NCBI GenBank assembly: GCA_013398015.1
Contig: VZRR01010834.1
Location: 18,841-82,840, forward strand
DNA from: Oreocharis arfaki
Taxonomy: Eukaryota; Chordata; Aves; Passeriformes; Paramythiidae
DNA length: 64,000 nt
Direction of reading: 5' to 3'
The stretch's first letter is position 1; every line of letters begins with the position of its first letter. Below are positions 24,401 to 38,100 of the stretch, in pieces. The notes beneath the pieces are model-generated. The model saw only the letters and a program-made list of their open reading frames with translations, was not told the origin of the DNA and did no database searches. The translations under genes were made by a program, and so were the position numbers.

Positions 24401-26835
24401 AATGATGAACATGCTACAGGTAGATCCCAAAAGAGGGCATGTCTAGGTATGCCTGAGCAAACTGAAAGGGCTTTTTTGGAATTTCCCTTACAGCTCCCTT
24501 TTCCCTGCCATCATCCGTTTGTAAATTTGCAGCAGGTCTTCCTTTTCTTGCTAGAAGGCCTCCTGGATGACACAGGTATACACAGAAAACATGTTCAGTG
24601 CCTCATTGTGATGGGGAGGTTTGTCCCATCAAATTCTACCAGATGTGTAAGGGCAAAGCCCTACACAGTGCACATACCCCACTGCAGGCTGAAGCTATTT
24701 GGCAGGAGCCCTCTAGTAATGGAGCATTTCCCCACACACAAACCATTTTCCCTTCTGGCTTCCCACTCATTCCAGAAATCATGCTTCCTTTTGATACTGA
24801 GCTCAGCTCCGTGCAGCCCCAGCATGCTCTGTTGGTGAGCATGAATGTGAGCAAACAGGTGTCCCTGAATACCTTTTAATGCCAAAAGTGCTTCAGAGCA
24901 ACCGACTGAAGCTCTCTGACAGCTGAGGAACATTCAGGTGGGGCTTTGTACATACAGGCAGGAGGCAGAAACAGCTCCAGTACCCAAAGAAAAAGTTCTG
25001 TTTTCAACTAATGAACACAACCCTCACCTCTGCTTTTTGGGGTCCCCAAATCACCTTGTTTAAGGGAGAAAATGCTGATGACTCCTTACCTCCTCTCTCA
25101 GCAAGACCCTTATAAATCAGTTACCCTGCAATGCCCACCTCAACATCTTCCAGTATCACAGAGGAAAGGAAGAGCTGCATTCCCCAGATGTTTCTACTAA
25201 TGTAGTTCACAGTAAGTACACAATATTTAAGACAGAAACATAGATGTAATGGACTAAGTCCTCACAGACTTAGTTCCTTCACTATTCATATTTACAGGCT
25301 ATTTCCTGCTTGGAAAAAAAAAACCCAACAAATCCTGTCTAAAATATTATAAAGTCCTCTCAGTGGCATTTAACATTTTCTCTTAAATGTTTATAGTCTT
25401 TAATGCTCACCACATATCTAAAGTTGCTCTAGCAAAAAGCAGATGCCCTCAGAGACAGGCCACTAGAGACTCGGAAAGACTATTGAATCAGGGGGGAAAA
25501 CAAAGCAACTGGAACAAGTAAATAAACAAGATAAACACGAGATGTAGCTAAAATGCTGAAGAAAATGAAGGAGGACAGTGAGGTACTCTTATTCATTCAT
25601 TCATTACTTTACCAATACAGCAAAATCACAATTCGGTGGATCCAGGTGAGGGCAATGCTACACCTACAATTAGTGGGATCTCAATTTCTACAGGACCATT
25701 ATTATGTAAAAAGCTCAACAACATACATACAAAAGGGGCTACATTTGCATGAATAATGAAAACATTTACTACATTCGACAGGATTTTACTTCGTCTGTGG
25801 AAAGACAAAGTAATTCCTATGCTTTGCAACAATAAACACACTAGTGGATAAAAGACTTTCCCATATGTGCAGAATACAAAAGTTGTCCATGATAATGCTT
25901 CTTTCTCAGAAGCTTTTGGTGTTAGAAAATCCCTGAGGAAGAATACTGGACAAAGATGTACCATTCAGCTTGTAACTGCTTATAGTCATAGTGTTATTAA
26001 GCTTTTCACCTAGATGAGGTAGGAAGAATTTTTAATGAATAACAAAGTTCAAATTATTCTCCACACAAAGCAGAGAAGCATCACACTGCAAAATGCATTG
26101 TCACATGCACGTGTCCAAAGCCCACTTGGGCAGTAGTAACAAAATACGAGTTCCCTAATTTGTCAGAATTCTTAGAATTGTTACAATTTACCAGATCTTC
26201 CAGAATTTGTGAGGCACTAATTTTGCTAACTTTCCAAACACCCTGATAATTCCAGGTTAGATAATATTTGAGTTTCAACCATAAAAAAGAGAGGAAGAAA
26301 GAACTGCCCCAAACCCCTTATATGGAAGATAAATAATATAAAATATAAATATAAAATAATCTATTCAATTTTAATATTACAAAAGAGTAACACTTCTTTA
26401 TTCAAAATCTGCAGTTCCTATTTCAAAATCTGAGAAAGCACTTACACTCAAAAATATTTTAAAACATTTGACATCTCAGCTAAAAGGATAATGAATACAG
26501 AAATATAACCAATAATCCTCCTCCTAACTTGCATTTCATAATTAAGAGGGTTCAAGTACAGTAAAGCAAAACAACAGTTTCATCATTATTTTCTTTCAAA
26601 ATAAAAGACTAATAATGAGAACACAGTACTGAGAACACAGTATTTGTCATTTTGCCTTTTATGGAAAACAGCAAATCTAGCTTCAATTCCCGAAATCAAT
26701 CAGTTTTAAACCAAAGGAAGGGTCCTAGAAATATTAGAATCATAAATGTGGTAGAACTCAATAAGGAGTTAATAGCATTAGAGCCATGGTGGGTTTAAAA
26801 CATTTAAGGAAACAAAATGAAAAGCGGTTACTTAC
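21441..26835 (-). other. PLAG1: PLAG1 intron, no gene seen
   Basis: Mixed sequence with a moderately GC-rich, CpG-poor stretch at about 22,500-23,030. No recognisable exon, RNA gene or named repeat. A minus-strand donor motif (GAG then GTAAGG) near 25,085 has no convincing acceptor partner. Confidence 0.5.
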
Positions 26836-26968
26836 CCTATGGAAACTGTGATCCTTTAAGAAGTGCTGTCCGCACAGATCCCAGGTGAGCACGTACTCAC
26901 CCAGACAGGACCAAGTCCTCTGTAGACAGTTACGTCCATCCAGGCTGTGCCTGTGAGCCCTCCCAACT
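26836..26968 (-). other. Candidate PLAG1 non-coding exon
   Basis: A 133-nt segment on the PLAG1 strand bounded by a fair acceptor (a pyrimidine-rich run ending TGTGCAG at 26969) and a consensus donor (GG then GTAAGT, intron from 26835). A second donor motif (GG then GTGAGT) lies inside it. The adjoining sequence to about 27,120 is richer in CpG than the surrounding intron. There is no coding evidence; it is predicted from splice motifs alone. Confidence 0.3.
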
Positions 26969-27757
26969 CTGCACAAGGCAAAGGACTCCCCAGCAGTGCC
27001 ACGCTCACCCTCGCCCCACCTAACACGGCCAGCAGCACTGGCAGCTCCCACCTCTGCTCTTCACTCACACCGCGGCACAAATCCAACTGCACGTGCCACT
27101 GCCATCAACACGCTGCTTCGGCAAGTGGCAACTGCCCTCTCCCCTGCTGCTCCCAAACCTGTGCTTCCATCTCAAGGGTTTAGGTCAGCACCTCAATTCA
27201 CATCAGCATGTGAACTGAGCTGGCAAGCTTTGCTGTGGCTGATGAAAGGGAGCAGGGTCATGAGAGAGAAACACATAGGCAGGAGTCGATATCCTTGTTG
27301 AAAGTGTGGTGAGCGGTTTGGAAAGCTGAAACACAGACTGGCACCCTAGCTGAGGAAGAAAGAGGACGAACAAGTGCAGCTAAAGGAAGCAAAGAGCTGC
27401 CACTCAAGGTGGCAGGATGCCCCAGTCCGACCTCTCTCAGGTTTGCCAACAGTAAAGACTCAGAGTGAAGGACAACAGATGACTTTTGGTACTTCTATTG
27501 CAAATGTACCTGGAAGAGCCACCATTACCGTAGCGTAAGTAATGATTTTTTCCTCTTTTCTGCACCAGGTGAGTAATAGTCTAAAAAGTACTGACTAGCA
27601 GTCACCTGACTAGAAAGTACTGACAAATGAAACCTGCTCTGTTGGAGCAATCAGGGATAGCTGGGGGAGCTGAGATGGTAAAAGCATCAGCAAGAGACAG
27701 CTGATGTAGCTCAGAAGAGCCAAAGTGATGGTAAGATAGCACCTCCATTTGTATAGA
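26969..27757 (-). other. PLAG1: PLAG1 intron with a GC-richer patch
   Basis: The first 150 bp are GC-rich with scattered CpG; the rest is ordinary intron. No gene seen. Confidence 0.45.
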
Positions 27758-27939
27758 GGCAGTCACCGGAACAGATTGCCCAGAGAAGGTGTGGATGCCC
27801 CATCCCTAGAAGTGTTCAAGGCCAGGCTGGATGGGGCTTTGAGCAACCTGGTCTAGTGGAAAGTGTCCCTGCCCATGGCATGAGGGCTGGTACTAGATGA
27901 TCTTTAAAGTCCCTTCCAACCCAAACTGTTCTATGACTC
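27758..27939 (+). mobile_element. CR1 LINE 3'-end fragment
   Basis: Typical 5'-truncated avian CR1 tail. It has the GGAACAGATTGCCCAGAGAA stretch, the CATCCCTAGAAGTGTTCAAG stretch, the block with CTAGATGATCTTTAAAG and CCCTTCCAACCC, and ends in TTCTATGACTC, which corresponds to the CR1 terminal octamer repeats. It is inserted antisense to PLAG1. Confidence 0.93.
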
Positions 27940-30805
27940 CGACTACAAACCTGACCACATCTGCTCCTTTCAGCTAGGGCTGTTAAAATAAATGGTGCAA
28001 ATGTTGCCAGAGATCCTGAAGATGAAGGAATCTAACCCCACGTTAAGGCAACCAAAGAAGGAGGACCATGTAGCCTTCTCTGGCTTTCCCTGTGCTGTGG
28101 GCTTACAGACAAGCCTCTCACTAGGCAGTTCCATTTTGTAGGGGAGCATATTTAATCCTCCTGCTGTTGGAAGGGGCTGAGTAAGTGGCAAAGTGCCTGC
28201 ACTGCTCCAAGACAGCATGCTGGGACGTGCAGCCCTGCAAGGCTCAGACACCCTTCCTGGATCAACAAGGATCAACGTGCCTACTGCAGACTTGTACAGA
28301 CCTCAGAGAGAGAGCAGGAGGTCTGACCGGCTTAGTAGAAAAACGCTAGATTTTTTGCAGCAGAAGCTTCACCTCAGAGTAGCTGCAGGCAGCAGAAGAT
28401 CCAGCTGCCCATCTGGGACTTCCAGAGGTCCCTCTTACAGAGAATTAACTTTCTGTAAGGGAGGATCTCAGATGGAGAAGCTGGTCTCACCAATGGAAAC
28501 AGTCAAGCAGGTAAGAAAAATCCATGCAAAGATGTTGAAGTATTGATGACTTTAGGGGTGCCTTTCTCAAAAATGAATTAAAATCAAGTCTTCTGACTGA
28601 TGCAGGGGTCTACATCCCTGCTTGTGCTTGGCAGGCCATTTGATCTAAATTTATTTGAACAGCATGTCACTCCTTAAAAGAAGCAGCTGAGGGAGCCTGC
28701 TCACCTTTGCCCATATTTAGAAAGAGAATCCTGGCTTTGGTAGGAAGATGCTGATCCTCCCCCATTTGTTCTTGGCTGAATGGGGTTGGAGGGGGAAAGG
28801 GACAACAGAGGTCTCTCTGTGGTTCTCCTACATCTGGAAACTCAAGCTGAGGCATTGATGCTGGAGGACAGAAAGGAGGAAGAATGGGTATTGCTGGGGT
28901 GAGACAACCAGAAAGTGGGTTTGACCATGAAGTCTCTCTAGGTCAAGAGAGGCTCACACCTGCACTTTCACCAAGTGAAATTTAATTTTCTGTCTGCTTT
29001 TTTGTGTAATTTGGAAGAGATTTGAATAGCAAGCAACACATACAGACACTGGGCACAATTGTCTGAAAATAAGGCACATTTACAAAAACGGCAGGAGGGA
29101 CAGATCTTGGCCCCCGGACAGTTCTGTTGTGTGGGTTTTTAAAAAATATATACAAGGCTGTATTTATCCTATCTTGAACTTCAAGATCTGCTTATAGCAG
29201 GCAGCTGAAATCAGGGAAATCCTGCTCCAAGGATTCGAGCTCTAGTCTACAGTGCAGGGGGGTGGCTGAGGGAGCACAGTAGGACAGCAGTGAGAGCACG
29301 CACAGGCTGCAGGAAGACACAACCAAATCTTCAAATCTAAGCACGCAGCAGGAGAACTGCCTGCGAAAGCTGCTGCAGGAAAATGGAATGATGTGGGCAA
29401 ATATCTCTCCAGAAATCTCAGGTATAAACGTAAGAATGACTTGGAGATAACAACACATAAGAGTTCAACCCTCAGGGAAACAGCCTAACATCTAGAACAC
29501 AGTGAAATAACATAAGCACTGAAACTAAAACCAGGCAACCATTGCAGTCTACTGTTAGTGACAGCACATTACTAGTATCTACTGTGTGCAGAATGATTAT
29601 GCTGCAAAGAGTATTACACAGGAGACAGAAAAATACAAGGATGAGCAGGAGAAAATCCCGATCCTTTCAAACTAGTCTGAAATTTGGGTAGCAATGGAAA
29701 CAAATGCACTAAAATTACTAAACACATTTCTTTTCTTGTGGGCAGTAAATACACAGATTTCAGTAGTAAACATCTGTTAAATACATATATCTTTTATTAA
29801 TTAATAAAGCAAGCACTTGGAGGAAAAAACCCACTAGATTCCTGTGGGACAGTAACCATCATACAAAAATAGATATTTATATAGATATAACTGTTAAGTT
29901 CAATATGGTTTTTTTTCATGGTCATAACTCTATGCAATTCTGAGAGCTGTACTACGGTCATGAAATTTGGACAACCACCTTTTTAATTTTAGAAAGTAAC
30001 TCATTCTTATAATATGCTACACTAGAAAGAGGATTATATAACTTTTTTTTCAGAATACAGAAGAAAAAGTCTATCATGCTTGCCCTTTTTTTTCCCTTAA
30101 GTTTCTGGAAAAGTAGAACATGAACTTACCAATGTTTATTTTAGCATGACCTAATAGTCTGTAATTTAAAGGAAAAAAAAAATCACAATACCATCCAGCA
30201 TCTCTGTGGGCTTTCCATGTTTCAGATTACTTAGGTCCACTTTAAATCTGGAGAGCTCAGTCTTGGTTACTAAATGTTCCAAAGGATTCCTGGTTATATA
30301 CTAAATTAAAGGAAACAAGAGCTGCCTAGAGCTAACCCATCTGATGATTGTGGTTTTATGGGCTTTTTAAGAATCTCTATGGCACTGCATAGACGTTTTT
30401 CTAAAAACTTTGGAGAGACTGTGATACAAATAACACTGTTAGTGTAATTACTGTCAGAATTTTTAAAACCTGCGGAAGTGTTTTCATGTGTTTTGGAATC
30501 ACACCATCACCACCACCACCACCCCTCCTTCTCTAGAATAATCTGCTCCCGTTTTTAAAGTGATGATGCTTCCGTGAAAACAAACTTTGGTTACGATTTA
30601 ATCTGCATATATGACCATGCCATTTGTACAATAAAATGCAAAAAAAAAAATCCTGTAGATGCAAATGTAAGCACAAACACACAACCGAAAGGTGCATGAG
30701 ATTATACACTAATATGATCAGGAACTAATTGGTATTTTTAAGGAAAAGTATTTTCCTTTGTCACAAGACACCTTAAAATGAGCGTGGGTGTGCAGGTGAG
30801 ATTAG
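27940..30805 (-). other. PLAG1: PLAG1 intron, no gene seen
   Basis: AT-rich intron with a short CAC trinucleotide run (30503-30524). No exon or RNA gene recognised. Confidence 0.5.
30503..30524. repeat. CAC trinucleotide repeat
   Basis: About six near-perfect CAC/ACC units. Confidence 0.8.
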
Positions 30806-32125
30806 TGGTACATCTAGGCCAGTATTCTGTCTTCAGTAACAGTCAAAAGTACAGAACAGGTGACAGACGTGTGATATTTCTCTGATTCTCTTCTGACTAC
30901 CAACTCTTTTCATGTCGGGGACTTTCTGAACAGTATGTGGTTTCTGTTAGTACAGCAGCTTTTAGCACATCACTCTTCCAAGCAATAGTCCACGATTCTC
31001 CTGGAAACCATATAATTTTTTAGAATATCTGCAACATATGTTTGACAAGTCATCCCACAGGTGTCTCCACTACGGATTTAAGGGAGAGCCTCTTCTTTTT
31101 GAAGGCTCTGAATCTGCCTTCCCTCCTAACCGTGTACGTTTTTGTTTTGAAAGGCAGTGGTTAGTCTTCATCTTCCTTCCTCTGCAGATCTCCACAACAT
31201 TGCCCTCAATTAATTCCCTTCCCAGACCTAAGTTTCAATTTACAGAAATGTTCTTTAATGGAAGCCATTCCACGTAGCTCATCATCCTTACCGAGCTTCC
31301 CCAAGCTTCTTCCAGTTCTAATAAACCTCTGAAGGCTCCAGAAATACACACACTGGGAAGCAACTGGAACATACACTCTTCTAATGATATTCTCAAAATT
31401 TATTCTATATTTTTTTACTCTAATATTTGGGTTGTGTTTTAGTGACCAATGAGTTCACAATCTCACAGGATTGCCCATCACAATTCCCAAATCTTATTCC
31501 TCAAAGGTAATACTCAGCTCAAACTCATAATCTAATATATAATGGGGATTGTTCTGCCCAGTTATCCTTCTCAGTTATCATCATCATTTATCTGCACTGA
31601 ATTTTATCACCCATTTTGTTGCACAGTCTTCCGCACTTTAATGTCCTTCCAATGTTCTCCACAGCTGGCTCTCTTCTTCACAGCAAAGTTGCTCACCCAA
31701 CTGCTCATCCCCTTACTGATACCATTCACGAACATGTTCCATAGATCTCTGTGGAACTTAACTGGGACCCTCCTTTAACTGAGAATTGACCTCCCACTTC
31801 TACCCTTTGATCCTACCTCTTAAACTGTCATTTACTTGTGCAAAGACCTCCCTTCTTACATTATTGCTTCTTAGTTTCCTTAAAAAGCCTTTTTGATAAA
31901 GTTCACTTTGATTTTTGAACCAGAACATCTTTACTTCTTGCTGATGCCTCCCACGAACTCCAATTCTCCAAGACAGGACTTGCTTACAAATGCTTCTTTG
32001 ACTTTTCTCAAATTATCATTCCTATACAGGTGGCTACCAATTCTATGCCTTATTACAACATCTACCAACCAAATACAGATTTCAGATTTGCCTGGTACAG
32101 GCCTGCCTGGCCCAGACCACACCTG
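30806..32125 (-). mobile_element. Ancient CR1/L3-type LINE remnant, 3' half
   Basis: Heavily mutated but colinear with the old amniote CR1/L3 LINE consensus as I recall it, over about 1.3 kb. On the plus strand it opens with the TGGTACATCTAGGCCAGTAT block (the 3' tail of the element). The landmarks TGAATTTTATC-CCCATTTTGTTG and CAGTC follow at about 31,598-31,627, then ACCCTCC and TTGACC-CTACCCTTTG (31,769-31,810), then the reverse complement of the reverse transcriptase region near 31,880-31,930. It ends in GCCTGGTACAGGCCTGCCTGG. No long frame survives. It lies in the same orientation as PLAG1. Confidence 0.75.
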
Positions 32126-35100
32126 AAACCATTATTTTACATACCTGCAATTCAGAAGATTTTTCTGAACCTGAATACTTGAGCATGCACCATTTAGACA
32201 GCATAATTAGGCTGCAGAGCACAGACAGATCGGACAGGAAGTTACAAGTTTTGCTTTTTGAGACAGCCACCTAACAAATCATAACTAAAGATGTTTTTAA
32301 CAGTTTCAGCTATCATTCAAGTAAAAGGGTTTCTAGTGCTCTAGTCCTGCTAGTTAACACAAGCTCAAATAAGAAGGGCAAGTTGGTGGTTGAAAAAAAT
32401 CTCAATACCTCATAGAAGCTGCAAGGACTGTACCAGGACAAGGCCTTTCACAAGAGTTGATTTCCCTCATGGTGCTGCACTAGATGGTTGGGAAGATCAA
32501 TTTTGGAACAAAAAGACAAATCATGCAGGACAGATATAAAGTGACTGACAGACAGGGTAGTCTCCCCAGTACATACACCACATCCCAGGTATAGGTGGCA
32601 ACCATGCAGTCATGCAAAGCCTGTAGCAGAAGCCCAGTCCTGCCCTGAGTCACACTGCCTGAACAACATTGCCTGGGGGCAAAAGCTGTGACAGGGTTTA
32701 GCGCTGCTTTTTGGTAACCTTGGATTTTTGCATTATTTATTTGAGCTATTCCAACTAAAATGCTGATCCTGGTTGCCCTGTTTCCTCTGCCTCTTATCCC
32801 AGCCCTCAAAGAAAAGCAACAAGTAAGAAAGACTGGCCAATTTCCAAGCAGCCACTAACTTCCAATACAACCTACAGTCAAGGAACTGCTGTTCTATCTG
32901 AAAAGAAAACACTTCACAGATTATTGTAGCTTTACAGTAAATAGACTGTTACATTTAGTCATGATTGCTTTTGCTACTACTGCTACAGCTGTGATGGTGG
33001 ATGATGGTATCAATGACCTTATGAGCTAAAACACAAAAGCCTTGGGGAAGGATAACTGAAAATGCAGACTATTTAGTGTAATACCAAAGCAAATCCCTCT
33101 TCAAAGCTGTAACCAGTGAGCCTTTCTGAAGCTGCACAGCACAGACACCGAATGTATTTCTGACTCTGTTCAGGTACCAGCTTTGTCTGTGCAATGCTGT
33201 TAGCACACACCTAAACAGCTTACTCTGACTAGAGTGACTTCTCAGAGTGCCCACAAGCCCTGCTGCTATGAGAGCACCCTTGTGAATGAGGTAAGTACAT
33301 AGCTCCCCATTTGTTCCCATTTCTCATTTGGCGTGTTGAGTATTCTGCTCAGAGCACTGTGATGCCATGCAATGCAATTTGGGATGCACATCTCAATCCA
33401 TAAGAATTCTGAGATTTGATGCCAGATTAGTGAACAACTAAAAGCAGTCATGCATAATTTAGAGCTACTCAACTGAACACTGCAGTGGGAGATAAGCCAG
33501 GCAGTTAGCATCCAGAATAGCCACCTGGATTACAAAATCCGGATTCAAGTGACTGGCAGCAATGACTGGATCAGTTTCAGGCAGCAAAGCCAGAATCTGC
33601 TAGAAATCCACACAGATTCTGTCCTTGAGCTGCACCAACAGAAAACCATTGTGGGAGCTCCTGTCAGCCTGATGAAATGTCATAACAAGTGACATGGTTG
33701 TGGTCACCAAAAAACTTTACCATTAAATTACAAGGTAATCATCTTGTTATTGGCAGGACAACCAAGTCAGGAAGGCTGACAGTAGCATGAGGTTTTTCCA
33801 TGTCGTGTCAAGGGACAGAGATAGGGCTCCCTGCTATTCCCTGTTCACAGAAGCAGGTTGTGAAATGCATACGTCTTGCCCTACTCTGTCCCAGCTCCAC
33901 CTCCCAAACACAGTGGCTTAAGACTTTCTCAGTCTTGCTGGACACAGTTTACCACAGGAAGCATTCACCAACACTGGGTGACCTACAATGAAAGACCCTG
34001 ATGTCCTGAAATATAAATTCTATTCTCCACAGTCTAAGACACCAGGCCACTTACAAGTTCTCCTCTTTTTTAAAGCAACTCAGTAGACTTTGCTTCCCTG
34101 ATTTCAAGCCCACATTAAGTGATGTGAGAAAAACACATGCAAGACTTTGCCTTGAACAGCTGCAAACTGCTAGTAGGGCAGGCTTCCAGAAAGGTGGAAG
34201 GAAGATGGTGACAAAAAAGATGGAATAAAAATAGTCTTATGACTGTATGGTATGCATCAATGTTTCATGCACGTTACGGGAAAAAATTCTGGAGGGCAGA
34301 CGGAAACATGAAACAGAGATGCTTTTGTGAATCCCAAAGAATGTCTTCCTCTAAAGTGGTGTCCTACAAGACACTTGAGCTCCCTTCTTGCTGTGGAAAA
34401 GTAGCTCCAGCCTAGCAAAAAATTTGCAATCAAAAAGATATGTTTAGTTTAATTTTATTGTTTAAAAGTTGTGAGGAGATGAGTTTTACAATAGTTGTGT
34501 GTTCAATTTTTCAGGCAGGTGTTTAGACAAATGGATTTATTTACTGATTTAGCTGACAGTGAATTTTTTTCAATGAAAAATAATGACCTTAAAAACAAAG
34601 TAAATCTTGCACAGAGTGCTCCTCTAGATGATACATACAAGAATACGACTAGTCAGGAAACATTTCAGCTCAACTGATGTAGCAGTCTCAATATGAAACA
34701 TCTTCTATGTTTTGCAGGGTGCTGGAGGTAAAATGCTTGACCGGTGTTTTGTTAGAACTGTTTACGTTTAGCACCTTTGTATTGCCTGTTTCTTATCCCC
34801 TTCCAGAAATGCATAATCCATCACAATCTTCTGGGGGTTCTGCAGGAAACCCTCCTTTCACCACTCTGCCTTTGCTGAGCTGACAATTTCAAGGTTCAGA
34901 TCCACCTTTCATTTATCTTCTGAAATCTGATGGCTATCTTTTAGCTACTAATTACCCTCTTCATAGGGGCTGCAGCTTTTTTATGTGCTATGAGAAATCA
35001 GAAAAAATAAAGATGTTACTAGTCACCCTACTCATTACAAAGTCTATTTTAATACTCCTAACTAGTTTCTTCTCTCATGACCACATTTAGATTCTTTTCT

Positions 35101-38100
35101 CACAGTTTCTCTTTTCACCGTGTGCCCTTCAAAACTGCAAGATGCCTTCCAAATTACTTCCACATACTACTTATGCTCTCGTAGGCTTTTCTGAGACATA
35201 CGTAATGGGGTAAGTTGGTTGCTATTGTTTCAAAACTTGAAATGGTCAGACACTGTTGGAGAGGGAATTTGAGTATAAAGGGTTCTGGTTTTGGTTGTTT
35301 GTTGGTTTTTTCTTTGTTTTCAAAGAAAAAACTAATACGGATTACATATTTAACCGCATACATGGGAAACCAGCTGTCCTTATGTTGAAGGGATTACTCC
35401 CTAATAAATTCCCGGGGGACTCAAGGGCCTCCTTTATAAAGACAACAGGCAAACTGTGATAATGCACTGCAAGGTTACCTATCAATAAGCTTCATCCAGA
35501 AGTGTCAGAGGAGCATTTCCTTAAAGGGGAAAAAAAAAAACCCCAAACCAAAAACACAACACCTCCTTTACTTGCACTTTTTGCACCAAATCTCCCTCTT
35601 ACACACTATTTTCACTTTTTTATGGCTTCTGAAAACTGCTGTAAAATACACTGCAAAGCTAAGAAAAATCTGGAGCAGCTTTTAGAGCTACACAAGCTCA
35701 TTCTACTACACAGAAGATTTAGAACAGCAACACAGTTCAAAATTCTTTGTGTACTTCACCCTGAGTGAAGATTGAGCACACTAACGAAACTCCGCGACAG
35801 CACAGCTTTATATTTGAGACTGCTCTAGGATGAATAAACACTCTCAGCATGACTAAGGTCTGGAGCAGGGGGGCAGCATAACCAAAGCTGGGGAAGGCTG
35901 TGATTAGCCAGGAGGAAATGAGAGGAGATCAAATCAGCTGAGAAAGGAGGCAGAAAAGTGTGAATCATGTCTGGGACCTGGCACAGCAAAGAAATATATC
36001 ATTGAAGCTTTAAAGTTAAGACTGATGAAAGGAGGACATTTTACTGAGGGGAAGAAGAGTGAAGAAAAAAAAATGCAAAAGCATCAAAAAGTGTGATCAA
36101 GAGCTCTTGTAATTGTGGAGTCAGGTACTGGACAAACTACAAAACATGAGTCAGCAGCACAGATGTGACAGTCACTGATGGGAGGAAGGCAAACCAACAC
36201 TTGCTAAGCTGAAGGATGTTGCACAGGCAGAGGTGCAGGCAGCAGCAAGAGGAAGCAGTCTCATACAACACCATCCATTCTCTGTGTCTGTGCACATCCC
36301 TGAACACATGACTTCCTCCAACCTTCAGCCTTCAACTATCTCCCCTTGCACCCAACATGAGGAGCGGAGCTCCAGGGAGCATGGAGCCATGCCACAGCTT
36401 CAGCTCAGCTGGGACAGGCAGCCCCTTGCTGTGTCTAACTGGGCTGGGCTGCTTCGTGCCCTGCCCACAGCCCCAGGGCCTCCAAGGCAGGGAGTAGGCA
36501 AAGTGCTCCACGGTGACATCTGCACTTCAAGCAGGGTCAGCACTCTCCTGGAGATCTCCAAGCTTCCCAAACAGGGCAAGGTAGGTACGGACAGAGTTGC
36601 AAAGATTTGGACAGTGAGGATAACTGATCTGGGCAGTTAAGATAACTTGATGCTACTCCTCATGAAATGGGTCTTTTACACAGAGGGTAGAGGGTGCAGA
36701 GAACAAGAGGAAGGAGAATACATGGAGGTACCAGGGAGCTGATACAGTCAAGTTTCTGAGAAGTCTTTCACTACAGCTGGACTGGTAAGTAGGCAAGGCT
36801 AGCTGAGCAAGGACCAGGGAGAAGGGTAGGGGATACTGACAGTAAAGGCTGATACTCTGGGTGAAAGAGAAATGAAAGGATGGAGGGACAGTAGCTGGAG
36901 TGCAGAAGTTTAGAGGTACTCAGTGAGTGACAGCCCATCTGTGTGGATGAGGAGCTCACAGAAAATAAATAAAACAGGAGTCTAATGATATAAGTTTGAG
37001 AATGGCTAAATTAAATGGTAAGGGAAAGGCTGCTACCTGAGTGATGGAGCGATGCTCCAGAAAAAGTACTTTAAACTCTTCTATGAAGTTATTGTGCAAT
37101 TGGACATGCAATACTTACCGGATCAGTTTCCTCCTCCAGCTGCCACAGGATCCTGAAGCCGTTTCTTGGGTATTGTGCACAGCTGAGGAGACACAGTGCT
37201 TTGCAGCAGGCCCAGGCCCAGGCCCAGGCAGACACTACGGCATAGGTGAGGCTACTGACTTTTTTTTGCTGTTGGTTTTTTTTTTGGTTGTTTTTTTTTT
37301 TTTTTAACCCAGTTACCTCAGGCCTCTGTTGTGGCACTGTGCACCATCTGAGAGAAAAGAAGTAATTCACTCCTGGATTTGGTGGCAATGTCACTTGCAA
37401 AGCCACATCCCTGAGCATGTATGAGGGCACTGATCAAGAATTCTGTTGAGTTTCTTTGTCTTTTGCTATATCCTTTGTGCTGATTCATTCCTAAGGCCAG
37501 GTCCAGGTGTGCTTTCTGTCTTTCACTTATGTGGGTAGTGACCTGTACCTGTCCATCCCGTAACAATTCATATCCAAGTAGGCTCAGTCATATATGAACT
37601 GGAGGCCACCAGAGCCTTGACAGACTCTTCAAAACTAATTGATTATTATAACCAACATTCTTGCAACCTCCACCACAAAAAGCAGCACTCTTGCCTACCT
37701 GCCAACATGTACGGAGCATCTACCTCTACTCAGGATGATCCTGGAGTAAAGCAGGACATGGGTAGTGAGCCAGGTGGGAAGAAATAAAAACTCCAGCGCA
37801 TTATAAGCAATCAACCCAAATAAACCTTGAGTGGAACCCAGCTCAACACAACAAGCACTCACTACAGTCAGTAGTCCTTTGTGATGCAACATTGAGAATT
37901 CAGTTCAGCATGGACACATGATGCTGTAAGAGGAACTGCACCATGTTCAAGGTAACACCCTACTGTGGACAAAGCCATAGTGAATTGGATTTGTTAATTA
38001 CTTCTCAGTAATCATCAGCCTAGACATTCTTTCTCACTTCATCCATTTTAAAGTTCACAAAGGGACAATTCTACCTATTGTCTGCTTGAGTGAATCCTAT

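Noticed and set aside
30124..30175. Poly-T tract, ACAG acceptor and GTAAGT donor around a 29-nt segment on the PLAG1 strand.
   Set aside because: The exon would be very short and the T-run is common in this AT-rich intron, so chance is more likely.
31038..32126. Short frames on the plus strand near 31-32 kb.
   Set aside because: They fall in the antisense of the decayed LINE remnant.
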